Numbered from the stretch's first letter, positions 25,324-37,935 are shown. The stretch: DNA of 64,000 bases from Begonia masoniana (GCA_022432975.1 CM039503.1:49889259-49953258); one strand, 5' to 3'. A program made the numbers and translations. Notes: a model not told the origin generated them from the sequence alone.

Positions 25324-25920
25324 TCCACCTTACATCTTCCACTTTACATCTTCCACCTGACATCTTCCATCTGACATCTTCCACCCTACATCTTTCACCT
25401 TACGTCTTCCACTTTACATCTTCCACCTTACATCTTCCACCTCACATCTTCCACCCTACATCTTCCACCTGACATCTTCCACCTGACATCTTCCACCTTA
25501 CATGTTCCACTTTACATCTTCCACCTTATATCTTCCACCCTACGTCATTCACTGACATCTTCTACCTGACATCTTCCACCCTACATCTTCCACCCTACAT
25601 CTTCCACCTTACATCTTCCACTTTACATCTTCCACCTTACATCTTCCACCTGACATCTTCCACTTGGCATCTTCCACCTTATATCTTCCACTTTACATCT
25701 TCCACCTTACATCTTCCATCCTACGTCATTCACTTACATCTTCCACCTGACATCTTCCACCTCACATCTTCCACCTCACATCTTCCACCTCACATCTTCC
25801 ACCTTACATCTTCCACCTGACATCTTCCACCCTACATCTTCCACCTTACATCTTCCACTTTACATCTTTCACCTTACATCTTCCACCCTACGTCATTCAC
25901 TTACATCTTTCGCCCAGTTT
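25324..25920 (+). repeat. Tandem repeat, ACATCTTCCACCTT units, in sLTR-1
   Basis: Roughly 35 units of about 16 bp (ACATCTTCCACCTTAC and variants), continuing from about 22763-22837 on the other side of the nested sLTR-2. Only this copy has the unit. Confidence 0.92.
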
Positions 25921-26256
25921 AATTACTTCTTCCGCCCAATATCACCTGATCCTGTCATTCACTGTAGCCCTCCTCCATAGTATGTTTTCCAGTTTCATGT
26001 TTTTCTCATTTTTTTAATTTATTTTATTTAAGTCTTCCAGAGTATTCTGTCTTTATTTCCGTCGTCCACTCTTGCTCTCAAAGGTTTAAATGTTTCTGTC
26101 ATCCTGATTTTTAATGTTATCCAGTATTTAAGTTCCAGTGAGGGTTTACCCTCTGTGTAAAGATTTAAAGTTTCAAAAAAAATATGTCTCATTTCCTGTT
26201 AAATGTCCGGAGTGATGGCTCCTTGGCCCTGATCGGGTCTGGGTCGTCACAAAAAC

Positions 26257-26677
26257 AATTAACTATGTTTGTTAGCTTCTTTATATGTAGTTTGACGCAT
26301 CAAACTCGCAAACATCCCCGATATGAATAAGACAAGTCAAAGGAATGTTTCGAACATTGAATCTAGGATCAAATATGTTTTTGTCATTACAGTGTTAGAT
26401 TAGTTACATTTTAATCGTTATAGTTTTGTTGCCTTAAAAAGTCTTTATAGTTTCAATTTAATTTTTAAATAGTCATTTCATTATTTTGTCGGCTAATGAA
26501 ATGTGTTACATGACTATATTTTTATCAATATCATATTGCCACGTTATAGATTTGTTGAAATAATTTTTTTTTTTTTTTGGTTTTTGAAAAATACTTTTTC
26601 AAAAAAATTAGTTTATAAAAAAAAAGGAGAAAAAAAGGATGAAATGATTATTCAAAAATCAAATTGAAACTTTAAGA
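26257..26677. other. AT-rich sequence, possible decayed MITE, host of Copia-A
   Basis: No gene. The motif AAATCAAATTGAAACTTTAAG just left of Copia-A, and TAAGAACCTCTACGAG just right of it, look like one sequence of an old MITE-type repeat split by the insertion. Confidence 0.4.
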
Positions 26678-27139
26678 TGTTAAATTATTTCTCTAGAATT
26701 TCTGTGTTTCTACTCCCAAATGAAACTACACCAGAGAATCACAATCCTGTTCTTGATTAAATATAAAAACGAATACGGAAGCGTACATGAATCTTTAGCC
26801 ATGGTTTATAGCGGTTTTGATCTTCCAAAATGTAGAATTTCCTTAGGGTTCCTAATTCTCTCTCTGTTGATGGGGATACAAAGAGATACCACTTTTCACT
26901 CTACATTTGAGGACCATAACCCAACTGCTATATAGCAGTTATAAAACTTTTGCTTATTTCTAATTTGGTCCCTTCATCAAATTAGAAATTCTGCATATGG
27001 TATCCACAATAAATATTCATAACATTTATGCCCTAAGTCAAATTTCTTATTTCAAAATAGACCACATAATGTTTGACTTATTATAATTGATGACCATATA
27101 CATTTATTTAATTATATAAGTGTCCCAAAAATTCTAACA
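26678..27139 (-). mobile_element. 3' LTR of Copia-A
   Basis: 462 bp; minus strand TGTTAGAATTTTTGGG ... AAATAATTTAACA. It is preceded in element orientation by the purine tract CAGTGGGAGA (complement of 27141-27150). Confidence 0.92.
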
Positions 27140-27557
27140 ATCTCCCACTGGACACATACAATATAATGAATGTGATATCTTTAGTGTGCACATGTTTTGT
27201 CATCAAATCTGAGGACATTCCAAACAATCTTGTCCATTAATCACATTGACATAGGATCAAAGCGGTATTTGTTGTATCAATTACAACTAAACCCGTCAAT
27301 GGTCACGTACATCAACATGACTAAATGACATAGATCAATCATGAATTAGTGGCATGAAAATTACATGCAAGGTGATCTGTTCATGTCAATTTTCAACTGG
27401 TCCTACTTAACTTTAGTGAGATCAAACTTTAAATATAATTGTACAAAGTGTAATGAATTGAATAATACTTCATTTCTGATCAGAATAAAAATACATAAAT
27501 AAATATCTATAAAACAAGTAAACTGAAAAACAACCAAACTACAAACTCCCACTCAAA

Positions 27558-29143
27558 CTAGAGATTATCCATCTCTACGACACCCATACGAGCAGTATGC
27601 TCATGAAAGACATTAGGTGGCAAACCCTTTGTCAGGGGGTCCGCTACCATGGAGTTTGTACCTAAGTGTTCTATAGATATCTGCCCACTTTGTACCATTT
27701 CTTTCACAACAAGGAACTTGATGTCAATATGTTTTGACTTCGTCGAGCTCCTATTGTTGTTGGAATATAACACAGCTGATCTATTGTCACAAAATAACCC
27801 AAGGGGTCTTTCAATCCCTTCCAGAATACAAAGCCTAGTGACAAAGTTCTTCAGCCATATAGCATGATTTGATGCTTCGTAACAAGCAACAAATTCTGCT
27901 GCCATAGTGGAGGAAGCTGTAAGTGCCTGTTTAGCACTTCTCCAAGAAATGGCTCCACCAGCTAACATAAAAATGTGACCCAAAGTGGATCTCATGCTGT
28001 CTTGGCATCCCGCAAAATCGGAGTCAGAATACTTAATGATCTCAAGATGATCTGACCTCCTATATGTGAGTATGTAATTCCTAGTTCTTTTCAGGTATCT
28101 CATAACTTTTTTGGCTGCTTTCCAGTGATCCATACCTGGGTTGCTTAGATATCTGCCCAACACACCTACTATGTACGCGATATCCGGACGCGTACAAACT
28201 TGAGCATACATAAGACTTCCTACCGCCGAAGCATAAGGAATCTTTTGCATTTCTTGAATTTCAAGACTTCCCTTAGGGCATTGTTTGGTATTAACCTTAT
28301 CTCCCTTAGCAACCGGGGTGTTTCCTGGTTTACAATCTTGCATGCCAAATCTCTTAAGTACTTTATCGATATAGCTCATTTGTGACAATCCAAGAATACC
28401 TCGAGAACGATCTCGATGTATCTGAATTTCTAATACAAATGAGGCCTCATCAAGATCTTTCATCTCGAAATTTCTTGACAAAAAACTCTTGGTTTGGTGC
28501 AATAAGCCTATATCGTTTGTGGCAAACAAAATGTCGTCCACATATAAAACCAGAAATATGTGTATACTCCCACTGAACTTGTGATACACACAATCATCGA
28601 CTAAATTCACTTCAAAACCAAATGAGAGATTATTTCGCGAAACTTATGGTACCACTGACGAGACGCTTGTTTAAGCCCATAGATGAATTTCTTTAATTTG
28701 CAAACCATATTCTTTGGGTCTCCCGACACAAAGTTTTCTGGCTGCATCATATAAATCGTTTCAACAATGTCGCCATTGAGAAACGCTGTCTTTACATCCA
28801 TTTGATGTAGCTCCATATCGAAATGCGCAACAAGTGCCATGATTGTCCTAAAAAAGTTTTTAGTTGAAACTAGAGAAAAAGTCTCTTTATAGTCAACCTC
28901 ATATTTTTGAGTAAAGCCTTTTGCCACAAGACGAGCTTTATACTTCTGCACATTACCCTTTGAATCCCTTTTGGTCTTAAAAATCCATTTACAACCAACA
29001 GGTTTTATACCCTCTGGTAGTGGGACAAGTTCCCAAACTTTATTGTCTCGCATTGACTTATACTCCTCATTCATTGCTTCGACCCACTTTACTGAATTGG
29101 AACTTTCTATGACTTGACGAAAGTTGATAGGATCATCTTCCAT
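27558..29143 (-). pseudogene. Copia-A reverse transcriptase and RNase H, one frameshift
   Basis: Two overlapping frames, 29143-28607 and 28610-27558, together cover the copia RT and RNase H. Motifs: WVEAMNEEYKSM, GCKWIFKTK, YKARLVAKGFTQ, MDVKTAFLNG, IYGLKQASRQWY, catalytic LYVDDILFATND, PYASAVGSLMYAQVCTRP, then RNase H YSDSDFAG, GGAISWRSAKQ, STMAAEFVA, DNRSAVLYS and TKSKHIDIKF. The stop precedes the polypurine tract. A frameshift near 28608 separates the fingers/palm from the YVDD part. These enzymes copy element RNA into cDNA. Confidence 0.93.
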
Positions 29144-29431
29144 TATGCCAACATTATCCTAATGTTCCTGAAGAAATACTACATAGTCATCCAAAATAGT
29201 ACTTGTAACGCCCCCGAACCTGCCCCGGTTCGGTACGCTACTTTGCTAACTCAACCTGTGTTAAAACGGCATTTAAAATAATTTTTCTAAAAATTTTCGA
29301 CTCGATTTCGGGTTTTACGAACCCTAAAAAAATATCAAAAAACGCGCCAAAATACATTTAAAATACGTCGGGTTGAAATAATTCGGGAATAGGAAAACTT
29401 TTTAATTTTTTTTTTTTTTTCAGATGTTACA

Positions 29432-31104
29432 ATCCACCCTCCTTACAAAAATTTTGTCCTCAAAATTTGTGGCCTTGTCATTCCTCAACTTACTCACCCT
29501 AACTCTATCCCATTACCTTTTAGGTTGCCACTCAAACTCAGAACCACTTTACGGCTGTACCCCTTTATCAAGCCATAAATCATCTCTTGGGAAATGTTAA
29601 TTCTACAGCAATTGACTTTACTTAACTCCGCTCCCCATAACCCAAGTACTCAAACATCCATCAAATATTTACATAACCTAAGCACTCATCACCATACTCT
29701 CAAACTCCTCTATCTGAGTTTCAACTCTAACGTTCTTCGAGCTAATTGCATCCTCACCTTACTTTCCTAATCCAATGTTCATCATACACTTATATTACAA
29801 ATCTCAAATCCCCAAAGCTACCTCTCATTCCTAACTTATCACTCCCACCTTTTTGACATTTTATTCCTTTACACTCAAAGCTCTCAATATTCTTTCAAAG
29901 TATAAAATGAATTTATGCTCGATTTGTCCAACTTTGACTGTAGTTATCCCCAAACACTTTCAAATTTTTAGGTCTAAGCTAATTCGTTCTCAATATTTAC
30001 CCAATATTTTAAATGGTGTACCACCATTTTAACTTCAACTCTCAATCTTCCTCAACTGCATAACAATAAAAATTTAGTGAATAAACTTCTTACCCTCGGT
30101 TCTCAATTCAAAATTCCCCTCTAAAATACTATCTCATCTTACAGCTATTCGTTAGTCATTCTAACATCATCCATGTATTCCGAACTCTCACTACCTAAAT
30201 CAATCTACTATGCTCTCGAAATACTAGAGTTCTCATAATTCCCTTCACTACACTCAATTTATCTCACTTCTATTTCATTCATAACCACACACTCTCAAAG
30301 TCTTAGCTTCGGTGTATACCCACTTCGACTCCAGCCCATATCCACTACTCAACACTTTTATAAATCAATATCCCTAAAATTTATTTTGCTCACAATTCTT
30401 ATTCAATGAGGATTTCTTTATCCATTCTCTCCAACTAATCCTCATAAGCTACATTCACTGCTCTGAATCTCATCCACTATAATCTCGATCATTCCTCGAG
30501 GGTTGTCAACTCCTCTAATTTGGGTTATTCTAAACTATATATCTCAACACTCAATAATCCCTACAATTATTGACTTCACAATACCTAACTATCACTTAAC
30601 TTATAAAATTATCTAATTTAAACTTCCTTCTAGGTTTTTCTCTCGGAGCGTCCATCCAAATTTCTCTGTCTTTCTAAGTCCTCAAGCCTAACACTACTTT
30701 TGCAGATACTCTATTTTAACATTGGGCAGTCCGTAGAGATACCATTAAAATATCGGTCTGATCCTACCTCGCACAGCTACCACGAAACTCCTTCGAATAT
30801 TTCTAACTTCAATTCTTGGCCACCAATCTAGTTCGTCATAAAAGAGCAACCTTATTCATCTTATTAGTTCAAACCGTTTGGATGAAGTCCCTATTGAAAT
30901 CAACAACCCTAAATTTCCCTCATGCCATTACTTTTTCCCTTACTAGAGTCCTAACAGTACCCTACCAATCAATATCAAGCTAACTTTAATTACTAACTTA
31001 ACTTTACTACGAAAACCGCTATTACCAAAAATATACAACACATCCTAGTCTATCAATAATACAAAAAAAAAACAGCCAGTGAACTACAAGTACCATACCT
31101 AAGG
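29432..31104 (-). other. Non-coding interior of the TR-GAG element
   Basis: About 1.7 kb of AT-rich, C-rich plus-strand sequence with no domain recognised. It lies where an autonomous gypsy element would carry pol. Confidence 0.7.
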
Positions 31105-32079
31105 TCACGGTTGAATCTTGTGTGTTGCTTTAGCCTGACCCTTCTTTCCTATAGGACAATTCTTAGCTATGTGCCCAAACTCATTGCAATTGAAACACAG
31201 GTTGATCTTTGGCTTTGGACAATCTCGGGCAATATGGTCAGCTCCAAAACAATTAAAACATCTTCCCTCATACTGTCCGCACTCTTCTGGATGATATTTC
31301 AAACATTTAGGACATTTCGAAAAACTTCTCCTTTGTTGCTTTCGCTGCTTCTTTTCTTCTTTTAGGTCATTTAAATTGTCACCCGGCCTTTTAATCCCCT
31401 GAAGCTGTGAAGAAGATCTAACACTGTCCATCTAAGTTGTAATTCCCGTGAATATTTGACCCAGAACTTCTGCCGGTTTAATCAATTTACCAGCAGCTTC
31501 CTCCACCTCTAAGGCTTTGGCCATCACTCGAGTAAATGGTATTCCTTCAATTCCGAATGTCTTCACCAACATCTCAATCTCTGGTTTTAAGCCCTGCACG
31601 AATTGAAATATTTTATCTTCTTCTCTGCTAATCATGTGGCTGGCAAACCTAGAAAGAGACTCAAACTGTTGGATGTACTCTCCCACAGATCCGGTCTGTT
31701 TCAACTGTAAGAATTCCATTCTGTTAGTAGCTTGAACTGTTCTGTTATAATATCTGTCGAAAAATAGATCTTTGAACTCTTCCCAAGTCAAATCTTGAGC
31801 CCCGGTGGTAGCCTCCACTGTCTCCCACCAACTCTGAGCATCATTAACCAAGTGGAATGTTGCACACTTTACTTTATTTCCTTCCTCCACCTTAGCAAGG
31901 TTAAACATGTTCTCTATAGTGTATATCCACCTCTCAGCAACTATGGGATCAGTTAACTGGCCCTCAAACATCAGAGGTTTTAACTTTCTGAATTTTTCCC
32001 CAGTAGAACTAGCTCCAATATTTCCCGGTCCTCCCTGACCTAACAGCGATTCAACCAAATCGTCTTGCCTCCCAACCAT
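31105..32079 (-). pseudogene. TR-GAG gag, one in-frame stop
   Basis: The frame 32079-31432 encodes a gypsy gag domain (EGQLTDPIVAERWIYTIENM, SWWETVEATTG, LTWEEFKDLFFDRYYN, GEYIQQFESLSRFA). After a single TAG (31434-31432) the same frame continues at 31431-31105 with three zinc knuckles: CPKCLKYHPEEC, CFNCFGADHIARDC and CFNCNEFGHIAKNC. A suppressible stop or a mutation are both possible. The product would be a capsid/nucleocapsid able to package RNA but not to copy it. Confidence 0.9.
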
Positions 32080-32316
32080 CTCCGCCTGCTTACTGACTAA
32101 CTCAATAAGAAGCTTAACTGACCCATCAAGTTCACTTCTAGGTCGCTCTGGTTGTCTTGGGTTCCTTGGTCTTTTGGGCTAATCTTGAACAAGATTCAAA
32201 CAATCTAATCTTAGTTAATAAACTAACTAAAAAGGAAAGAAATACTTACATTCGGTGAAGCACGTTGCATGGCGACCGACATTGTAAGGTAATCCTTTGA
32301 ACGAATCGACAATTTT

Positions 32317-32328
32317 GCTCTGACACCA
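32317..32328 (-). promoter_or_regulatory. Primer-binding site of the TR-GAG element
   Basis: Minus strand TGGTGTCAGAGC, one mismatch to the initiator-Met tRNA complement, three bases inside the 5' LTR. Confidence 0.75.
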
Positions 32329-32556
32329 TCTTGTAACGCCCTCGAACCTGCCCCGGTTCGGTACGCTACTTTGCTAACTCAACCCGTGTTAAAACGGCGT
32401 TTAAAATAATTTTTCTTAAAATTTTCGACTCGATTTTAGGTTTTACGAACCCTCGAAAAATATCAAAAAATGCGCCAAAATACATTTAAAATACGTCGGG
32501 TTGAAATAATTCGGGAATAGGAAAACTTTTTAATTTTTTTCGGGTGTTACAGTACT

Positions 32557-32782
32557 TCTCCTTTCTCTTGTGGACTGTCGCAATGACACTTAAACCTCAA
32601 TCACTTCTTCAAGAGGTTGTTGAGTTTGTACCTCTGGGAGATCAACAATGTCTTGATTTTCTGGAATTTCTATATTATTAATGACCAGAGTGGAATCCTG
32701 ATCATTGTCTAAAGCAATCGGAATAGGAATCAACTCCTCATTAACCGTAGTGGAAGTTGATTCTTCTTCAAAAACAGAGTCC
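32557..32782 (-). pseudogene. Copia-A fragment between the TR-GAG and Copia-B, including the left copy of a 103-bp duplication
   Basis: On the minus strand this encodes part of the integrase-RT linker (FEEESTSTTVNEEL, EIPENQDIVDLPEVQTQQ). Bases 32680-32782 recur at 42423-42525 with about four mismatches, so this target segment is duplicated around Copia-B. Confidence 0.85.
32680..32782. repeat. Left copy of a 103-bp direct duplication flanking Copia-B
   Basis: It matches 42423-42525 base for base apart from about four substitutions. Left of it the Copia-A sequence continues; at its right end Copia-B begins. Confidence 0.85.
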
Positions 32783-33221
32783 AAAGATTGTTCACCTAGT
32801 GTCGCTCCCATCGTGAAGGGTGACAAGTTCAATTTGAACCAGTGCCCGAAGAACGATCTTGAGAGAGAGCGAATGAAGAATATTCCATATGCTTCAGCTG
32901 TTGGAAGCCTTATGTATGCTCAGGTTTACACTAGGCCTGACATTGCATTCGTTGTTAGAATGTTGGGACGATATCAAAGTAATCCAGGAATAGACCACTG
33001 GATAGCTGCAAAGAAGATTATGAGATATCTTCAAGGAACAAAGGATTACATGCTTATATACAGACGGACTGATGATTTAGAAGAGATTCTTCAAGAACGG
33101 TAAGCAGCTGTCCCTGATTTATCGTCAATGGCTGGAGGTATTTCGAATTTCCGCACTTGATCTAAATGCTTGTCTTTTTGTTTTAAAAGGCATGTTAGAT
33201 GATAAAGAATAAATTTTAACA
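32783..33221 (+). repeat. Left terminal repeat of Copia-B: RT fragment plus U5-like end
   Basis: The first ~305 bp encode RT 3' sequence (SVAPIVKGDKFNLNQC, PYASAVGSLMYAQVYTRPD, AAKKIMRYLQGTKDYMLIY). The last ~125 bp are non-coding and end TTTTAACA, followed by the primer-binding site as a copia LTR would be. The same two parts are joined in the same order at the other end of the element. Confidence 0.85.
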
Positions 33222-33223
33222 GT

Positions 33224-33235
33224 TGGTATCAGAGC
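33224..33235 (+). promoter_or_regulatory. Primer-binding site of Copia-B
   Basis: TGGTATCAGAGC, two bases after TTTTAACA. Confidence 0.9.
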
Positions 33236-34269
33236 GAGTAAAACCTCTGTCTTGACATTTTTTCAACGTAAAGTTTTGAAATTTCTTTTGATTTTAAAAT
33301 TTTACGTTTTAGGCGTTTTCAAAGCGGTTTTTTGTTACGAATCATATAGGAACTTGATTACGAACATACTGCACTTTGAATCGTCAAATTTGGTGTCCAA
33401 AATCATGAGATATCGTCGGATTTATGATGGGTTTTCTGGCGGGTCGCGAGTGGGTCAAAATGACCCATTTAGAAGTTGAAGATGACCAAAAACTACGTGT
33501 AGTTCGGTTATCTTAAAAGAAGACCAAATAAATTATTGGTCCTAATGGGATTCGAACCCGCGCCTCTCTCATGAATATTCGAGTAGGTTGCCACTCGGCT
33601 GGAACTTAATTGTTGACGATTTTGGATTTTAAATAAATATATTATTTATTTTCGTAAATGTTACAATAAAAAAAAACATAAGGTTGAATCTCCTAGGATT
33701 TGAACCCAACTCTCTTAAAGAAGGGAACATGGTGGGTGACCACTGTGCTAAGTCATTTTTAATGAAATAAACTGTCTTTGTATTATAATAATGTTAATTC
33801 ATGTTCATATATTATGTTTTTTTTAAATATGAATATTTTGGTGAATTAATTCAAAATGTTGAATGATCTTTATAATTTGGTTAATTATTGAGTAGCCACA
33901 GCATCTTTAATTATCCGAATTTATATATAAAGTTTTAATGATCATATTGTGACATTTATTGTGATTAATTACATGAATATAATAGATTTTGTCCCACAGG
34001 AATCTCTATTATATTTGTTTAATTAATTAGGATAAAATATCGAATTATATTTCTTAAGTTGCCCACAGGTATTAAGAAAAAAGAACATGATTCGATAGTT
34101 TTATCATAAAGTTATATGAATCTTATTGAATTTAAACTTTATCCCACGGGCAAATTTTATGTCACTTGATTCATAATCTTTGAGCATGATTTATATTGAT
34201 AAAACATGATTTATGTTGTTGGTCTCATATTGTAATTGATAAGCATGTCTATTTATTTATTTTGCAGCT
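33236..34269 (+). other. Leader of Copia-B
   Basis: AT-rich, no coding frame. It ends with TTATTTATTTTGCAG just before the gag ATG, resembling a splice acceptor. Copia-G has a similar TATATTTTGCAG before its gag region. Confidence 0.55.
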
Positions 34270-35892
34270 ATGAATATTGGTAATTTCTCTGATTTCAAAT
34301 GTGATATTCCTGAATTGAACGGTGAAAACTATAAGTCTTTGAGAGAGAAAATCCTTCTCAAAATGGGGCTGATGGACATTGATTATGCTATAAGGAAAGA
34401 TGAGCCAATTATTACTCCTACTAGCAGTAAGGAAGATCTTATTCTTAGTGAGCGTTGGGAGCGATCTAATCGCCTCAGCATTATGTATATAATAACTGAG
34501 ATCTGTGTTAGTATACGAGGTTCAGTTGGTAAGCATAAAAATGTCAAGGATTTGCTGAAGTCTATTGATCAACGATTTGAGACTTCAAATAAGACACTTG
34601 CCAGCACCCGAATAATGAAGTTTTAATCATTAAGGCTCACATCAGTGAAAGGTGTGCATGAGTACATAATGCAAATGAGGGACATTGCAGCTCAGCTCAA
34701 AACACTTGAGGTTGATATGTCTGACTCATTTCTTGTGCACTATATTTTGAACACTCTTCTACAAGCATACGGACCCTTTAAAATATCTTACAACACACAT
34801 AAGGATAAATGGTCTATCAATGAGTTATTGACCATGTGTATTCAAGAAGAAGGGAGATTGGCTATGGAAATGGGTGAGAGTGCATATGTGGCAACGCAAA
34901 GAAAGAGTCAGAGTCAAGCCAAAAAGAAGGGGAAAGGTAAGATACCTATCCAAGATGGTGGAATCAAGAAAGAATCCAGGTGTTTTTTCTGTAACAAGAA
35001 GGGACACATAAAGAAGGATTGCATCAAATATAAAGTTTGGCTTGAGAAGAAAGGTACGTTAATCTCACTTGTTTGTTTTCATTCTAATATGGTTAATTCT
35101 ATTTGTGACACATGGTGGATTGATTTGGGTTCTACAATCCATATTTCAAATACCTTGTAGGGTATGAGAAATCTAAGGAAGCCAGTGGGAAGTGAGCAAT
35201 GCATCATTACAGGCAGCAAGATGCGTTCACATGTGGAAGCCATTGACACATGCACTTTAATTTTAAGTAGTGGTTTTGTACTAGAGCTTGAAAAGACATT
35301 TTATATTCCTAGATTTTCTAGGAATTTGATTTCTGTATCGAGACTTGTACCATTGGGATATTCCTTTAACTTTTCAGATGTAAACTTCAGTTTATTTTAC
35401 AAATCTGATCTTGTTGGGAATGGTATATTGTTTGATGGTCTTTTTTTTTCTCAATTTACAAAGTGATATTGCTTATAATGCTATGCATGTTTATGTTGGT
35501 AATAAAAGATGTGTTACAAATGAAGACTCTTCTATCTTATGGCACCGGATATTGGGACATATCTCCATAGAGAGAATTAAAAGATTAGTGAATGATAAAG
35601 TACTTTGTGCTTTGGATTTTACTGATTTTGACACTTGTGTGGACTGCATTAAGGGTAAGCAGACCAACAAGAGTAAAAAAGGTGCAAAGAGAAGTAGTGA
35701 CATATTAGAGATCATTCATACCGATATTTATAGTCCGGTTATGGACTCTTATGGTTCTAGATACTTCATCTCTTTCATAGATGATTTTTCGCGATATATG
35801 TACATCTACTTGCTTCACCATAAGGATGAAGCACTAGAAGCCTTTAAGGTTTTCAAAGCTGAAGTAGAAAAAAATGCGGTAAGCAGATAAAG
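34270..35892 (+). pseudogene. Copia-B gag, protease and integrase N-terminal part
   Basis: Frames 34270-34626, 34645-35160, 35164-35466 and 35411-35890 together cover gag, the zinc knuckle CFFCNKKGHIKKDC (about 34980), the protease, the pre-integrase region (SSILWHRILGHISIERIKR) and the integrase start ([30 protein letters not shown]). The protease motif reads WWIDLGST, so the usual D-S-G serine is Leu. Stops and one frameshift separate the pieces. It is interrupted at 35892 by sLTR-3 and resumes at 37936. Confidence 0.9.
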
Positions 35893-37935
35893 AGTAACGC
35901 CCCGAGTTTTCTAAACTCAGTTCGTTACTCATAAATCCGAACATAACTAGGAAATATTGGACCAAACTTAAAATTTCACTTGAAAGTCAAAACTCAATGA
36001 TCACTGAAACCACAACGTTAAAATTTACAGCGGAAAAATCATTTGAAAACAACCAGAGATTAAACGGGGTTGTAAATCAATATTTGGAAATATCAATTGA
36101 AATAGTAGGAATTGGTTCGACCAAGACTTAAGCGTGGAAACGTGAAAATTGTAAAAGTCAAACGCATCTGCCGCTAGACAAGGTCAACAAAAAAAAGAAA
36201 TAAACTGAAGACTTCCACTGATGACGTCAGCCGGAAGAATCACTCTTCCAACTTCAGCCGATGACGTCAGCCAGAAGAATCACTCTTCCAACTTCAGCCG
36301 ATCGCAAAATGACAACTATATTTACTCACATCTTCCGATAGATAAAATACTCGACATCATCCGGTTACAAAACGACAAAAGACTTTTACCTTCATCATCC
36401 GATGGATAAATTACTCGACATCATCCGGTTACAAAACAACAAATTTTCTACTTATATCTTATGATGGCTTCCACTGAAGACATCATCCGATGACTTTACT
36501 GAAGACATCATCCAATGGCTTTTACTGAAGACATCATCCGATGACTTTACTGAAGACATCTTCGATAGTCAACAGAACAACAACTTTATATAGCAGCTCA
36601 TCGAGCATTTTCTCTCTACACAAAGAAAACTCTGACTACCAAAAGAATTTGAGCATTTTACTAAAAATCGTTCAAAACTATTTAAATCCATGTATTACAC
36701 CAAACTTTAGTAAACACCACTATTAAATCCAACAGAGTATCATTATCAGAGAAGTCTCAAATTGAGTTCAAACATCAAAACTACCACTGTCATAGAAACT
36801 CACAACATACTTAAATTGAATCATAGTTCACTAAACCTTCTCATCCACTGACACCAGTTAAACCGCCCCATCAGTTGCCAGATTGTTACATAGATGCACT
36901 CCTCCAACCAGACTAGTCCTCAGCAAACTCAGTGAACACACCTGTTGACAGTTGTTCACCTACATCACAAAACTCATCTATTAGCCTAATGCTAAGTAAG
37001 TAAAGCAATAACGAAATGTAATGCTGAAACATAAATTCCTAAATATGCAGTTTCTACTTTCTCATCTCGGTTGCATATGCATCGTTTTTGATCTGATCCC
37101 CCTGTGAAATTGGGAGTTAGATCACTTCTCCCAAAGTCATACATCATCTCTCTTGATTAAGGGGTAGATTAGTTCCCTTAATAAACTGGTCTGATCCCCC
37201 TGTGAAATTGGGGTTTGGATCATTTCCTCCAAAGTCATACATCCTCTCTCTTGGTTAAAAGGCGGATTAGTTTCCTTAACAACTGTTATAGTCTGTTCAT
37301 TCCTTACCATGCCATTTCATGTAAATTCATTTTCGCATAAATTTTTAAAATATGATGCATGACATACAAACATTCAAACACACATAATCCTACTGTTTTG
37401 TGATGTAGGCCCGAAGGTACAAGCAAACTTTACTTACCTGGTCTCCTGAAAATCGCTCGGCTGTAAGCTACCTTAGAAGCTCGCTCACCTAAGTTCATAA
37501 CAGAACATCAATCAAACATTCGCTAAACTTTACCAAAAATTAACCAGAAGAATAAGGAAACCAGTTTGGAACTCTACTGCTTGCACATTCCCATTTATTC
37601 CCCAAGAACCTGAACCTACTCTCATCAACAGCATGCTTGAAATCCTCACATTGTACTCCCTCGGTTATCTAACTGCTAAAACGCAAGAGAATGAAGAAAA
37701 CTTACTTAGGTTGAAGGAGAATCGAGCAAGGAAAATCGCCTAGAGAGCTCTGCTACTCGAACTGAAAACCCGAAGAGGAAAAGTATGAAATAGTGGCAGC
37801 TACAGTGCATTAAACCAACCCTCTTTCCTTAAATAGGTTATCCACTTAAAATTTCTAATTACCCCTTATGCCCTTGCCTAGTCATCCATTAATTTTAAAG
37901 AATGGAGAATTAGTTTGATAAAACCGGGTGTTACA
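35893..37935 (-). mobile_element. Solo LTR (sLTR-3) in the Copia-B integrase
   Basis: Minus strand TGTAACACCCGGTTTTATC ... CTCGGGGCGTTACT, 2043 bp, flanked by TAAAG (35888-35892 and 37936-37940). The terminal base at 35893 is A in place of T. It contains two exact TGACGTCA motifs near 36220 and 36270, a splice donor match CCAG^GTAAGT at 37438/37437, an acceptor at 36960/36959, and a short frame ending TAG at 36915-36913. No internal domain. Confidence 0.88.

Larger units (their letters stand above)
21366..26251 (+). mobile_element. Solo gypsy LTR (sLTR-1), interrupted by sLTR-2
   Basis: TGTAAAACCCGGC ... GGGTCGTCACA, flanked by the perfect duplication AAAAC (21361-21365 and 26252-26256). It is related to the Tekay-1 LTR but has lost the stretch holding exon-like sequences 1 and 2 (jump near 21595). 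It keeps the conserved CATGTACTCCTGTTGCGCCAGC block and the short acidic frame ending TAG at about 21845. Two tandem-repeat blocks are specific to this copy. There is no internal domain, so LTR-LTR recombination removed the element. Without the nested insertion the LTR is about 2.4 kb. Confidence 0.9.
29204..32551 (-). mobile_element. TR-GAG element: non-autonomous gypsy-type retrotransposon with gag only
   Basis: Short LTRs at 29204-29431 (228 bp) and 32332-32551 (220 bp), minus strand TGTAACACCCG ... GGCGTTACA. The target duplication GTACT is perfect (29199-29203 and 32552-32556). Primer-binding-like TGGTGTCAGAGC lies at 32328-32317, and a purine tract AAGGAGGGTGGAT beside the left LTR. The only protein homology in the 2.9-kb interior is gag; no protease, RT or integrase was seen. 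This is the layout of terminal-repeat retrotransposons with GAG. It is inserted in Copia-A. Confidence 0.9.

Noticed and set aside
33500..33780. Possible tRNA genes, suggested by GGGATTCGAACCCGCGCC and GGATTTGAACCCAACTC
   Set aside because: T-loop-like segments are visible, but I could not fold a full cloverleaf around them; they sit in the AT-rich leader of Copia-B. A tRNAscan-SE run on 33450-33800 would decide.
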